A DNA stretch of 64,000 bases from Flavobacteriaceae bacterium (GCA_029934835.1 JAOZLL010000001.1:42775-106774), one strand, 5' to 3'; counted from the first letter of the stretch, positions 45,750-55,645 are shown. Notes: generated by a model not told the origin, from the sequence alone. Numbers and translations: made by a program.

Positions 45750-47120
45750 ATGAAAGAATATAAAAATATCGACAGATTGTTTCAAGAAAAATTTCGTGAC
45801 TTTGAACAAAATCCTCCAGCAAGAGTATGGAGTGCTATCGAAAATGTTGTTGTTGAAAAACCAAAAAGAGATAAACAAGCTGTTTGGCTTTGGCTAAGTG
45901 GTGTAGCTGCTGGTCTTGCTATATTATTTTTTATTAATGGTACAAACTTTTATACTACAACTCCAACACTAAACACAACGGATAAAGAAAATAATTTAAT
46001 AAATAATCAACAACTAGAAACTGAAGTTGCAAACACAACTACTAAAGATAACACTTTAAATCACTCCAATCAAAAGCATCAAATTAACAATATAAATGTT
46101 GTTAACAATATGGTAGCTACGACAACATCAAAAAAACTTTCTGAGTTAAGTAAATCAAATCAAATAATTACAAACAATACTCCTTCTACTCTCCAAATAA
46201 TTACAGCAACAAACTTTAAAGAAATTACCAAAAATATATTTCAATCAAGTTCACCAATAATTGCCTTAACAAACAATAGTATAACGAACAGTCTTCTACA
46301 AAATAGAATTACTCTCAAAAATGCGCTAATTACTGAAAAAACTGCCCAAATTACTTCCTTAATTCCCGATGAAACTATTACTGATAACACAAATATCACA
46401 ACAAAAAATAAATCTAATAAATGGATTGTTTCAACAGTTGCTGCACCCGTTTATTTAAACTCATTTGACAAAAATACTTCATCTATTGATCCAGGATTTA
46501 ATAATAATATTAAGCAAGGAACATTTTCAGCAGCTTACGGTGTACAGGTGGCCTATCAAATTAACAATAGATTCTCCTTGCAATCAGGAGTTCATGTGGT
46601 AGATTATGGTTATAAAACTTATGGTGTTTACGTGAGTCCTAGTGGTGCTGTTAATCAATATTCAACTATAAATTATAATGACAATGCCAATTTAATTGAT
46701 GTCAGTGCCGTACCAATGGCGCAACCGAATAACCTTAGTAATCTTAACCAACAAGAGTCTAAAGGAGATTTAACACAAATTTTTGGCTATATTGAAATTC
46801 CTGTTGAAGCAAAATACAACCTTAATAAAGGTAATTTTGGTATTAATCTTGTAGGTGGTTTTAGCACACTTTTATTAAACAAAAATGAAATTTTTATTGA
46901 AACAGAAGAGTTTTCAAATAAAATTGGAGAAGCATCAAACCTAAATTCCTTAAATTTTTCTGGAAATATTGGATTAGAGTTTGATTATAAATTATATAAA
47001 AATGTACACTTTAACTTAGTCCCAATGTTTAAAGTACAAACCAATACATTCGAAAAAAATACAAATGGATTTAGTCCATACGCCATTGGAATTTACAGTG
47101 GTTTAAATCTTAGGTTTTAG
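45750..47120 (+). CDS. Anti-sigma-like N-terminus fused to an outer-membrane barrel domain
   Basis: A 456-residue protein. Residues 1-45 (DRLFQEKFRDFEQNPPARVW) look like the cytoplasmic end of a Bacteroidota anti-sigma protein. A single membrane helix follows (AVWLWLSGVAAGLAILFFING, about 44-63). Then comes a long Asn/Thr-rich linker to about residue 225 and a C-terminal part of amphipathic strands ending in LNLRF with a terminal Phe, typical for outer-membrane barrels (PorT-like). It is probably co-transcribed with the sigma factor gene. One chain could link the inner and outer membranes to the sigma factor; topology is inferred. Confidence 0.72.
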   Translation: MKEYKNIDRLFQEKFRDFEQNPPARVWSAIENVVVEKPKRDKQAVWLWLSGVAAGLAILFFINGTNFYTTTPTLNTTDKENNLINNQQLETEVANTTTKDNTLNHSNQKHQINNINVVNNMVATTTSKKLSELSKSNQIITNNTPSTLQIITATNFKEITKNIFQSSSPIIALTNNSITNSLLQNRITLKNALITEKTAQITSLIPDETITDNTNITTKNKSNKWIVSTVAAPVYLNSFDKNTSSIDPGFNNNIKQGTFSAAYGVQVAYQINNRFSLQSGVHVVDYGYKTYGVYVSPSGAVNQYSTINYNDNANLIDVSAVPMAQPNNLSNLNQQESKGDLTQIFGYIEIPVEAKYNLNKGNFGINLVGGFSTLLLNKNEIFIETEEFSNKIGEASNLNSLNFSGNIGLEFDYKLYKNVHFNLVPMFKVQTNTFEKNTNGFSPYAIGIYSGLNLRF

Positions 47121-47129
47121 TTGGTTAAT

Positions 47130-47195
47130 TATGTTTGGTTGGTTACCAAACATAGCTTAAAAGGTCGTTCCGAATTTATTCAGAACGACTTTTTT
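47130..47195 (+). terminator. Double hairpin terminator after the barrel gene
   Basis: The first stem is ATGTTTGG/CCAAACAT (47131-47153). The second is AAGGTCGTTC/GAACGACTTTTT (47161-47195) with a T-tract. The second has the form of an intrinsic terminator. Confidence 0.8.
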
Positions 47196-47247
47196 GTATT
47201 TAGAAATTCTCTTGTAAAATGAATCCTAAAATACAATGATTTTTTTG

Positions 47248-47255
47248 TACTTTTG
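47248..47255 (+). promoter_or_regulatory. -7 promoter box of the DUF1858-type gene
   Basis: TACTTTTG, 18 bp before the ATG at 47274. It overlaps an upstream TTG, which is therefore not the start. Confidence 0.55.
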
Positions 47256-47273
47256 CAGAACCAAAAATCACGT

Positions 47274-47531
47274 ATGATTACTAAAAATATTACGATAGAA
47301 GATCTTATAGAAGACTATCCCAAATCGGTAAAATATTTAGCTGATAAAGGTATTCGTTGTATTAAATGTGGCGAACCTATTTGGGGGACATTAGAAGAAG
47401 CCTGTCTCGAAAAAGAATTCACCCAAAAAGCTATACAACTAGCGGTAAAAGAGCTTATAGAATTACATCAAAATAATAATTCAGAAGAAGCAAGTAGCAT
47501 TCAAAAAATAAATATCAAGAACATTAAATAA
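47274..47531 (+). CDS. DUF1858/ScdA-N-like small cysteine protein
   Basis: 85 residues with the DUF1858 pattern: MITKNITIEDLIEDYPKSV, then GIRCIKCGEPIWGTLEEAC with Cys29, Cys32 and Cys44. The family fold is a small helical bundle resembling the N-terminal part of the ScdA/RIC iron-sulfur repair proteins, and the CxxC may bind a metal or react with thiols. The aldehyde dehydrogenase gene follows 11 bp later and is probably co-transcribed. Confidence 0.78.
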   Translation: MITKNITIEDLIEDYPKSVKYLADKGIRCIKCGEPIWGTLEEACLEKEFTQKAIQLAVKELIELHQNNNSEEASSIQKINIKNIK

Positions 47532-47542
47532 AAAATACTATT

Positions 47543-49093
47543 ATGACAATTAATATTAAATCCGTTTTAAAAAACTTAGGATTATCAGAAATGAACCAAG
47601 GTGTATCAACAGGTGCAGATTGGTTTGATACCGATGGAAAAGTAAACATCTCTTCATCTCCAGTAGATGGAAAAGTAATTGCTAGTGTAAAAACAGCTAC
47701 TCTAGAAGATTATGAAACAGTTGTAAAAAAAGCCCAAGAAGCTTTTAAAGAATGGCGTTTAGTCCCAGCTCCTCAACGTGGAGAAATTGTGCGACTAATA
47801 GGAAATGCACTACGCGAAGCAAAAGATGATTTAGGTGCTTTAGTTTCTTATGAAATGGGTAAAATATTTCAAGAAGGTTTAGGTGAAGTACAAGAGATGA
47901 TTGATATCTGTGATTTTGCAGTAGGACAATCTCGTTTAATCAATGGTGTTGCATTGCAATCTGAACGTCCGTTACACCGTTTATCAGAACAATATCAACC
48001 ATTAGGAATTGTAGGTATTGTTACTTCTTATAACTTTCCAGTTGCCGTTTGGGCATGGAATTCTGCTTTAGCAGCCATTGCTGGTGATGTTGTTATTTGG
48101 AAACCTTCATCTAAAACTCCACTTACAGCAATTGCTACACAAAAAATCATTCAAAAAGTATTAAAAGACAATAATGTCCCTGAAGGAGTATTCAACTTAG
48201 TTGTAGGTCGTTCTTCTGTAATGGGTGATAATTTCTTAGGTGATAAACGCATTCCTTTAATTTCTTTAACAGGTTCTACTTCTGTAGGTCGTAGAGCTGG
48301 ACGAATTGTTGGAGACCGTTTAGGAAGAGCTTTACTAGAATTGGGAGGAAACAATGCTGTAATTATTACACCTAATGCTGATATCCCAATGGCGGTTATG
48401 TCAACTGTATTTGGTACTGTTGGAACAGCAGGACAACGTTGTACATCTACACGTCGCGTAATTGTTCATGCAGATGTATATAATCAAGTACGTGATGCAT
48501 TTGTTGGAGCATACGAAAAATTAGCCGACAAAATTGGAAGTCCTTTAGACGAAAAATTCTTAGTAGGTCCGCTAATTGATGAACATTCAGTAGCCTTATT
48601 TGAAGAAGCAGTATCTAAAGTTCAAGAAGAAGGTGGAAAAATCTTATTTGGAGGACAAAAACTAGAAGGTGCTGGTTTTGAATCAGGAAATTATGTAATG
48701 CCTTGTATCGCTGAAGCAAAAAACCATTTTGAAATCGTACAAGAAGAAACCTTTGCTCCTATCGTATATTTAATAAAATATGATGGTGATGTACAAAATG
48801 CAATAGACATTCAAAATGATGTTCCTCAAGGATTATCATCTGCTATATTTACCTTAAACATGCGTGAAGCTGAAGCCTTTATTTCACAAAGTGGATCTGA
48901 TTGTGGTATTGCTAATGTAAACTTAGGAACTTCGGGTGCCGAAATTGGTGGTGCCTTTGGAGGCGAAAAAGAAACAGGTGGTGGACGTGAGTCAGGTTCT
49001 GATGCATGGAAAGTATATATGCGTCGTCAAACCAATACCATAAATTATGGTGCTGACTTACCTTTAGCACAAGGAATTAAATTTGATATCTAA
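47543..49093 (+). CDS. Aldehyde dehydrogenase (aminoadipate-semialdehyde type)
   Basis: A 516-residue NAD(P)-dependent aldehyde dehydrogenase, most like the ALDH7 group (alpha-aminoadipic semialdehyde / piperideine-6-carboxylate dehydrogenase of lysine breakdown). The active site shows ELGGNNAVII (catalytic Glu) and GTAGQRCTSTRR with nucleophile Cys300. Substrate end FGGEKETGGGRESGSDAWK also fits ALDH7. A hairpin follows the stop. The exact aldehyde is not proven by sequence. Confidence 0.85.
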   Translation: MTINIKSVLKNLGLSEMNQGVSTGADWFDTDGKVNISSSPVDGKVIASVKTATLEDYETVVKKAQEAFKEWRLVPAPQRGEIVRLIGNALREAKDDLGALVSYEMGKIFQEGLGEVQEMIDICDFAVGQSRLINGVALQSERPLHRLSEQYQPLGIVGIVTSYNFPVAVWAWNSALAAIAGDVVIWKPSSKTPLTAIATQKIIQKVLKDNNVPEGVFNLVVGRSSVMGDNFLGDKRIPLISLTGSTSVGRRAGRIVGDRLGRALLELGGNNAVIITPNADIPMAVMSTVFGTVGTAGQRCTSTRRVIVHADVYNQVRDAFVGAYEKLADKIGSPLDEKFLVGPLIDEHSVALFEEAVSKVQEEGGKILFGGQKLEGAGFESGNYVMPCIAEAKNHFEIVQEETFAPIVYLIKYDGDVQNAIDIQNDVPQGLSSAIFTLNMREAEAFISQSGSDCGIANVNLGTSGAEIGGAFGGEKETGGGRESGSDAWKVYMRRQTNTINYGADLPLAQGIKFDI

Positions 49094-49125
49094 AAATTAA
49101 AAATTGCATAAAAGAAAAAGATAAG

Positions 49126-49164
49126 TTTGATTTCAAAACTACTATTAACTGTTTTGAAATCAAA
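49126..49164 (+). terminator. Hairpin after the aldehyde dehydrogenase gene
   Basis: TTTGATTTCAAAAC pairs perfectly with GTTTTGAAATCAAA around an 11-base loop. Only a short T-run follows, so terminator efficiency is uncertain. Confidence 0.6.
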
Positions 49165-49219
49165 TTCTTATTAATAAACTACTAATTATTATATTATTAA
49201 TAACTAAAATAATTACATC

Positions 49220-52200
49220 ATGCAAAAAACTCTATTATCCGTAATAGCTATATTCTTTTTTACCATTAGTTATGGACAAAAATCTGTAAAGATTGAACTC
49301 CAAGCCGATGAAAGTAAATTTGAATTAAAAGCCATTTCAGAAACAGGTTTTACTGTGGAAAATTCAATTTCTACTTTACATCTAAATTCAATATCCTCTT
49401 TGGAAGGCAATTTTATGTCTCTTGAAAGTAGAGGCCTTATCGAAATTTATGATATAGGAACTCCTAATATTCCTGTAATAACCAAATTAATAGAAGTTCC
49501 GCAAGATGCTGAAGTTGAGTTTGTTGTAAAAAGCTATGATGAGGAAATTATTATACTCTCAGACTATGCTATTACAGATTTAATAGCTCCAGCAATTCGT
49601 TCCCAATCTAAAAGTGAAGAAGCAATTCCTTTTGTAAAAAACGAAACAACTTATAATTCTGATCGTTTTATTAATGACAATATTGTTGTTTATGAAGAAT
49701 CTGGGCAACTAAGAGCTAACAGACTTGGTCGGCTTGTTATTAATCCTATTCAATACAATCCTGTTAAAAACAGCTTACGTATTTTAAATAATTTAGTGAT
49801 TGAGGTTAACTTTGTCAACGCCAATTTTGGAAAAACCAATGCATTAAAAAGAAAGTATAGTTCAGTTTTCTTTAATAGTGTCATTTCAGGTGCTACAATT
49901 AACTATAATAACTCAACTAGTAGAGAACTTATTACACAAGCACCAACACATCTAGTTATTGTTTCTGACAGAATGTTTGAGGCGCAATTAGTCCCTTTTA
50001 TTGCATGGAAAATCAAAAAAGGTTTTAAAGTTAGTCTTGCTTTTACAGATGACATTGGCGCTACAACTACTGAAATAAAGACTTATTTAGAAGGTATTTA
50101 CAATGGAGATGACCCAATGAGTTTTGTGTTATTTGTAGGAGATGTACAGCAAATTCCTGCTTGGAATGGTAATGCAGGTAGCCATGTTACTGACCTTAGG
50201 TATTGTGAATATACTGGTGATAATTTACCTGAAGTTTACTACGGCAGATTTTCTGCGCAAAACACAACACAACTTCAACCTCAAATAGATAAAACATTGA
50301 TGTATGAACAATTCACAATGGCTGATCCTTCCTATTTATCAGAAGTATTCTTAGTTGCAGGTGATGATTCATCACACGAAATGACACATGGTAACGGTCA
50401 AATAACATATGGTGATAATTACTATTTTAATACCTCAAACAATGTTAATGCTCATACCTATCTACAACCTCTTGATAATAATGCTGTAAGTACAATAATA
50501 ATCAATGATATGAATGCTGGTTTAGCTTTTGCAAACTATACCGCACATTGTGGTCCAAGTGGTTGGGCTTCCCCTAGTTTTGACACGGCTGATATAAATT
50601 CTTTAACAAACGATGAAAAATATGGTCTTTGGATAGGGAATTGTTGTTTATCTGTAAAATTTGATGAAAATGAGTGTTTTGGTGAAGCTGCATTAAGAAA
50701 AGAAAATGGAGGTGCAATTGGTGATATTGGAGGTTCAAACAATACACTTTGGGATGAAGATTATTGGTGGGGCGTTGGCTTAACAAGTAGTGTTGTTGCT
50801 AATCCTACTTATGAAGATAGCGGTAGAGGTGCCTATGATGGTGTTTGGCATAATCTTGCTAATGAAGCTACAGATATAAGCACTTGGTTTCCTGCGCAAG
50901 GTCAAATTCAAGTATGTGGAAATTTAGCTGTAGAGGCTTCTCCTTCAGGCAGTAAGGAATACTATTGGGAAATATATCACCTAATGGGTGACCCATCTGT
51001 AATAAACTATATTGGAACTCCACAAACAATGACTGTTACACCAAACCCTGCAGCTCTTATGCTAGGCATGACAAGTTTAGATGTATCATCTGCTCCCTAT
51101 GCTTATGTGGCACTCTCTCAAGATGGTATATTAATCGCAGCAGCAATGTCTGATAATGCAGGTAATGCAAATTTATCTTTTGAAGGTGATGCACTATCTG
51201 TTGGTGATGCTGATTTAGTAGTAACTTGCCAAAACAAAATACCTTATATCGGAACAATTGCGGTATCTCCAGCAGACGAACCTTATGTTGTATTAAATTC
51301 TTATACAACTAGCACAGCACCAAACTTTGGAGAAACAATCGGTCTAAATGTAGCCCTAGAAAATGTAGCAGTAAGTGGTAGTGGATATGATGCTAATGAG
51401 GTAATCGCAACTTTAAGTACAACTGATACTTATGTTACTATAAATGATGCTACTGAAAATTATGGAACAATTCTAGCTGGAGAAATCATAAGTATAGATA
51501 ATGCTTTTGAAGTGAGTATTGCAGATAATGTTCCAGATCAACATAGTATTATTTTTGATTTAACTATTATAGATAATGATAGCCATGTTTGGAATACTAC
51601 TTTAACTATTCTTACAAATGCGCCTGAATTCTCAATTGGAGATCTTACTATTGATGATAGTGCAACTGGAAATAATGATAGTGTCTTAGATCCTGGAGAA
51701 ACAGCTGATATTACTATACAAACTACAAATATTGGTCATGCTGACATCACAAATGTGATTTCTGTAATTTCCTCAAATTTACCCGAGTTAACTATTAATA
51801 CAGCAACGGCACCAACAACAAGTTTAGCAATAGGAGTGACAAATGATTTTATATTTAATGTAACAGCAGATGCAAGTGTTGGAGCTGGAACTTCAACTAT
51901 TATTACAAATAATATAACCGGCGGAGCCACTAACCAATATTCAGCTCAAAAAGAGTTTACTATTATTATTGGTTTTATTCCAGAATATTGTGCATCTAAT
52001 GCAACAAACACGGTAGATTCTGAAATACAAGAAGTACAATTTGGTAGTGTTACTAACAATACAGCCAATGCTTGTGCAACCTACTCTGATTTTACTGATG
52101 ATGAAAGTTTAACCGATACTTTTGTGGTGGGTTCTACAAATGATATTAAGTTTTATCTCGGTGATTGTGATGGAGGTTCTTCTTATGCAAAAGCAGGAAA

Positions 52201-52708
52201 AGTATATATTGATTGGAATTATGATGGTGATTTTGAAGACACAGATGAAATGGTTTTTGAAAGTGCCATATTTGACAATCCCGAAGATGGATTAGCAGAA
52301 GGTACCTTTACAGTGCCAGAAGGCATTGCCACTGGAGCAAAATTTATGAGAATTGTGGTTAGTGAAGATGAAAGCAATATTAATCCTTGTGGCACTTATA
52401 CTTATGGTGAAACAGAAGATTATAAAATTTATGTTAGTAATCCTATTGGAATTTCTGAGAATGAACTTTTGAATATTCGTATTTATCCAAACCCTAGCAA
52501 TGGCACATTTACTATTGATATGAGAAGGCTTGAATCCATAAATGAAATTCAAATTGAATTGTTCACTATTAAAGGACAACTACTTTATCAAAAAGAAACT
52601 TCAGAAGCATTTTTTAATATCAATACAAATGAAGCATCAGGTATCTATTTCCTAAGACTAACCTCTGGAAACCAAGTGATGAATAGGAAAGTGATTATTT
52701 CAAGATAA
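49220..52708 (+). CDS. Gingipain-like C25 cysteine peptidase with GEVED and T9SS domains
   Basis: A secreted 1162-residue protein. After a signal peptide (ends TISYGQ) comes a propeptide-like region to about 230. The C25 peptidase domain follows, with catalytic His443 in YTAHCGPSGW and Cys475/Cys476 in IGNCCLSV. Then a beta-sandwich and CARDB-like region, a GEVED domain with an acidic DWNYDGDFED stretch, and a T9SS type A sorting domain (IYPNPSNGTFTIDM to the end). It matches the gingipain architecture of the class and is exported to degrade proteins outside the cell. The first domain after the signal is acidic and might be removed. Confidence 0.9.
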   Translation: MQKTLLSVIAIFFFTISYGQKSVKIELQADESKFELKAISETGFTVENSISTLHLNSISSLEGNFMSLESRGLIEIYDIGTPNIPVITKLIEVPQDAEVEFVVKSYDEEIIILSDYAITDLIAPAIRSQSKSEEAIPFVKNETTYNSDRFINDNIVVYEESGQLRANRLGRLVINPIQYNPVKNSLRILNNLVIEVNFVNANFGKTNALKRKYSSVFFNSVISGATINYNNSTSRELITQAPTHLVIVSDRMFEAQLVPFIAWKIKKGFKVSLAFTDDIGATTTEIKTYLEGIYNGDDPMSFVLFVGDVQQIPAWNGNAGSHVTDLRYCEYTGDNLPEVYYGRFSAQNTTQLQPQIDKTLMYEQFTMADPSYLSEVFLVAGDDSSHEMTHGNGQITYGDNYYFNTSNNVNAHTYLQPLDNNAVSTIIINDMNAGLAFANYTAHCGPSGWASPSFDTADINSLTNDEKYGLWIGNCCLSVKFDENECFGEAALRKENGGAIGDIGGSNNTLWDEDYWWGVGLTSSVVANPTYEDSGRGAYDGVWHNLANEATDISTWFPAQGQIQVCGNLAVEASPSGSKEYYWEIYHLMGDPSVINYIGTPQTMTVTPNPAALMLGMTSLDVSSAPYAYVALSQDGILIAAAMSDNAGNANLSFEGDALSVGDADLVVTCQNKIPYIGTIAVSPADEPYVVLNSYTTSTAPNFGETIGLNVALENVAVSGSGYDANEVIATLSTTDTYVTINDATENYGTILAGEIISIDNAFEVSIADNVPDQHSIIFDLTIIDNDSHVWNTTLTILTNAPEFSIGDLTIDDSATGNNDSVLDPGETADITIQTTNIGHADITNVISVISSNLPELTINTATAPTTSLAIGVTNDFIFNVTADASVGAGTSTIITNNITGGATNQYSAQKEFTIIIGFIPEYCASNATNTVDSEIQEVQFGSVTNNTANACATYSDFTDDESLTDTFVVGSTNDIKFYLGDCDGGSSYAKAGKVYIDWNYDGDFEDTDEMVFESAIFDNPEDGLAEGTFTVPEGIATGAKFMRIVVSEDESNINPCGTYTYGETEDYKIYVSNPIGISENELLNIRIYPNPSNGTFTIDMRRLESINEIQIELFTIKGQLLYQKETSEAFFNINTNEASGIYFLRLTSGNQVMNRKVIISR

Positions 52709-52736
52709 CTTACATTAAACTCAAGTTATAAATAAG

Positions 52737-52762
52737 AAAGGCTATCTGAAAAGGTAGCCTTT
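52737..52762 (+). terminator. Terminator after the C25 peptidase gene
   Basis: AAAGGCTATCT pairs with AGGTAGCCTTT around GAAA; a short T-rich tail follows. Confidence 0.75.
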
Positions 52763-52857
52763 GTCTTTAATATTTAATAGCCCAAATTTAGATTGTGATT
52801 TATATTTATTACTTGAGTGTAAACTATCAACATTATAAACCTGAGTGCGAGCTAAGG

Positions 52858-53286
52858 TTAATAATTAGTAATTCTTAATATTGATGCACTAATAACTTGC
52901 ACATGGTATTCTCTAGCAGAATAATCAACACCTGCAGTTTGAGAGACACCACCACTAAAAATATTAAACACACTATTATCACAAGTACATTTTAATAATA
53001 ATCCATCAAAAGTCATAGCAGTACAAGCTGAAACATCTAAGTGTGGACATGCTCTTTCATAAGCAATATAGTTTCCTCCCTTATTATATATCAATATTCC
53101 TTTTATTCCATAACCAGAAGAAGTTGGTGTGTATGCCCAAGTATTAGGAATCATTAAGCCTGAATAAGATGGCAAATTTAAATCAATAGTTACATTAACC
53201 TGCGTATCTGGAAGTATATCATTTGGTGCTGGATTTTCACAGGATAAAAATCCCAAAAAAAGTAGTATATAAATAAGGTTTCTCAT
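52858..53286 (-). CDS. Rieske-like [2Fe-2S] lipoprotein with an altered ligand motif
   Basis: 142 residues with the lipoprotein signal LFLGFLSC, Cys16. The fold resembles a Rieske domain. The first ligand pair Cys80-x-His82 (ACPHLD) is normal. The second motif reads Cys100-Thr-Cys102-Asp103, where a canonical Rieske has Cys-x-x-His, so the second His is replaced by Asp. Another cysteine lies at 88. It may still hold a cluster with different ligands, or no cluster. The gene stands alone. Confidence 0.72.
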   Translation of the reverse strand: MRNLIYILLFLGFLSCENPAPNDILPDTQVNVTIDLNLPSYSGLMIPNTWAYTPTSSGYGIKGILIYNKGGNYIAYERACPHLDVSACTAMTFDGLLLKCTCDNSVFNIFSGGVSQTAGVDYSAREYHVQVISASILRITNY

Positions 53287-53441
53287 TCCTAATTAATTTA
53301 TTCATTTAACGCAAGTTAGTATTATTTCGTATAATTTATGTAAATTTGTATTCTAAATCTCATCCATGCTTATTTGGAATGGGATTTTTGTAATTATAGG
53401 AAAATAAAGACGTCTTAATTGCGTCATAATGATAGTGAATT

Positions 53442-53915
53442 ATGAATAACGTATCATACTACACCGTAGAAGGTTTAAAAAAACTAAAGGAAGAACTCAG
53501 TTATTTAGAACGTGAAGCGCGCCCACGTGTCACCCAAGCCATTGCAGATGCAAGAGATAAAGGTGACTTGAGTGAAAATGCAGAATACCATGCTGCCAAA
53601 GAAGAGCAGTCCATGTTAGAGTTTAAAATTATTCAATTAAAAAATACTGTAGCTAGTGCTCGTATCATTGATGAATCACAATTAGATCAATCAAAAGCAT
53701 TAATACATTCTATTGTAAAAATGAAAAATCTCACTTTAAATAAAGAGATGACATTTACACTTGTTGCTGATAGTGAAGCTAATTTAGCCTCTGGAAAAAT
53801 ATCAGTAGAATCTCCAATTGGTAAGGGAATTTTAGGAAAAGAAGTAGGTGATATTGCAGAAATTAAAGTTCCAAATGGCATTTTAAAACTCGAAATATTA
53901 GAAATATCACGTTAG
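53442..53915 (+). CDS. greA: Transcription elongation factor GreA
   Basis: GreA rescues backtracked RNA polymerase by stimulating RNA cleavage. The 157-residue protein has the N-terminal coiled coil with the acidic tip region (IADARDKGDLSENAEYHAAK) and a C-terminal FKBP-like part ending ISVESPIGKGILGKEVGDI. Length and motifs are normal. A HIT-family gene follows 57 bp later. Confidence 0.97.
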   Translation: MNNVSYYTVEGLKKLKEELSYLEREARPRVTQAIADARDKGDLSENAEYHAAKEEQSMLEFKIIQLKNTVASARIIDESQLDQSKALIHSIVKMKNLTLNKEMTFTLVADSEANLASGKISVESPIGKGILGKEVGDIAEIKVPNGILKLEILEISR

Positions 53916-53972
53916 TCTCGACTCCACTCGGCCACCAATTGACTCAATTTAGCTATCAATAAACTAAAAATT

Positions 53973-54365
53973 ATGCCAAGTATATTTACAAGAATAATAG
54001 CTGGTGAGATACCAAGTTACAAAATAGCTGAAGATGCTAATTTTTTTGCCTTTCTTGATATCAATCCTAATGCAAAAGGGCATACCTTAGTTGTCCCCAA
54101 AAAAGAAATCAATAAACTTTTTGATTTAGATTCGCAAACCTATATTGAATTAATGCAATTCTCTCGTAGAGTGGCAATCGCTTTAGAAAAAAGTATTCTA
54201 TGCAAACGAATCGGAATGAGTGTAATTGGATTAGAAGTTCCACATGTTCATGTACACTTAATTCCTCTAAATGATATGAAAGATGCCGCTTTTGAATCAA
54301 AAGTTAGTCTAACCTCAGATGAATTTATTGCTATTGCTGAAAAAATTAAAGCAAATTTTATTTAG
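53973..54365 (+). CDS. HIT-family nucleotide hydrolase
   Basis: A 130-residue histidine-triad protein that hydrolyses nucleotide phosphoramidates or related phosphoanhydrides. The start FTRIIAGEIPSYKIAEDANF and the catalytic HVHVHLIPL triad are both complete. It follows greA, and its stop overlaps the stop of the convergent histidine kinase gene by 8 bp. Physiological substrate unknown. Confidence 0.92.
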   Translation: MPSIFTRIIAGEIPSYKIAEDANFFAFLDINPNAKGHTLVVPKKEINKLFDLDSQTYIELMQFSRRVAIALEKSILCKRIGMSVIGLEVPHVHVHLIPLNDMKDAAFESKVSLTSDEFIAIAEKIKANFI

Positions 54366-55503
54366 GTAGTTTTATACAAAAAGTAGTCCCTTTTTTAATT
54401 TCAGATTTCTCTACATAGATTTTTCCATGATGAAAATCTCCAATAATACGTTTAGATAGCGACAAACCTAGACCCCAACCTCGTTTTTTGGTTGTAAAAC
54501 CAGGTTCAAATATTCTTTTATACATATTTTTAGGAAGTCCCTTTCCAGTATCTGATACTTTAATTGAAACATGAGTAGTATTTTCTTGAATACTTAAAAC
54601 AATCTTACCTCTTCCATACATTGCATCAATAGCATTCTTTATCAAATTTTCAATAACCCAACCAAAAAGTTCAGAGTTAACATTAATCATTATCTTATCT
54701 TTTGAAGTCTTAAACTTAAAATAAATTTTAATAGAACTTCTTGATTCTAAATAAGTAAAAACTTTTTTAGAAATCTCCACAATATTTTGTGTTTTTAATG
54801 GCGTATCTGAACCTATTTTAGAAAAACGATTAGCAATAACCTCTAATCGCTGTACGTCTTTTTCTATTTCATCAGCAATATCAACCATGGTAGCATCTTC
54901 CCTTAAAATAGCAACCCAACCTAATAATGATGTTAAAGGAGTTCCTATCTGATGTGCTGTTTCTTTAGCCATTCCAGTCCAAAGTTTGTTTTGTACAGCG
55001 ACCTTATTCGATGTAGAAAATAAATAAATTACAATAGAAAAAAACACCAATATTAATAACAAACCTAATGGATAATACTTAAGACTTGTTAATATTTCAG
55101 AATCTTTATAGTAGATAAATATTTTTTCTGATTTAGGAAATTGAATAATCAAAGGTTTATTTTGCAACTTCATTATTGATAATTGCTCCTGTAAATACTC
55201 CGAATCTTTTTCTTTTAACTTATCTAAATTAAGAGATTCAATAATTTTTCCAGTAGCATCAGTTCTAATCATCGGAATATTATGATTACTATTCATAATC
55301 TGTATTTCGAGAGACATATCCGAATTTACATTTGCATCACTTAATCTCTGAATAGCTGAAGCTAAAACCTCTACTTTAATTCTTTCCTCATCTTTATATT
55401 GTTGAAAAAATGTATAGGTATTCCACAATATCAAGCTAACTATAAATACAGTAGCAATAATAATTCCCCAACGGATTATATTTTTATAATTTTGATGTGT
55501 CAA
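54358..55503 (-). CDS. Membrane sensor histidine kinase
   Basis: 381 residues with two membrane helices (about 11-28 and 145-164) around a sensor domain of about 115 residues on the far side. The kinase core has the H-box AKETAHQIGTPLTSL (His184), N-box NLIKNAIDAM, G1 DTGKGLP and G2 GWGLGLSLSKRI. No HAMP or PAS is visible. No response regulator gene is adjacent, so it is an orphan kinase. Its 3' end overlaps the HIT gene tail to tail. Confidence 0.92.
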   Translation of the reverse strand: MTHQNYKNIIRWGIIIATVFIVSLILWNTYTFFQQYKDEERIKVEVLASAIQRLSDANVNSDMSLEIQIMNSNHNIPMIRTDATGKIIESLNLDKLKEKDSEYLQEQLSIMKLQNKPLIIQFPKSEKIFIYYKDSEILTSLKYYPLGLLLILVFFSIVIYLFSTSNKVAVQNKLWTGMAKETAHQIGTPLTSLLGWVAILREDATMVDIADEIEKDVQRLEVIANRFSKIGSDTPLKTQNIVEISKKVFTYLESRSSIKIYFKFKTSKDKIMINVNSELFGWVIENLIKNAIDAMYGRGKIVLSIQENTTHVSIKVSDTGKGLPKNMYKRIFEPGFTTKKRGWGLGLSLSKRIIGDFHHGKIYVEKSEIKKGTTFCIKLPK

Positions 55504-55645
55504 ATAACTAAGGTTTTACAAAACAAATATACAGTTTAATCATCAATACCTCTTTTTAATATGAGAGTTCACATAGAAAAATGGGAATATTTTAAATTGT
55601 TAATTAGTTTTTTACAATTCTTAAACTAAAAACAAAACAGGATAG

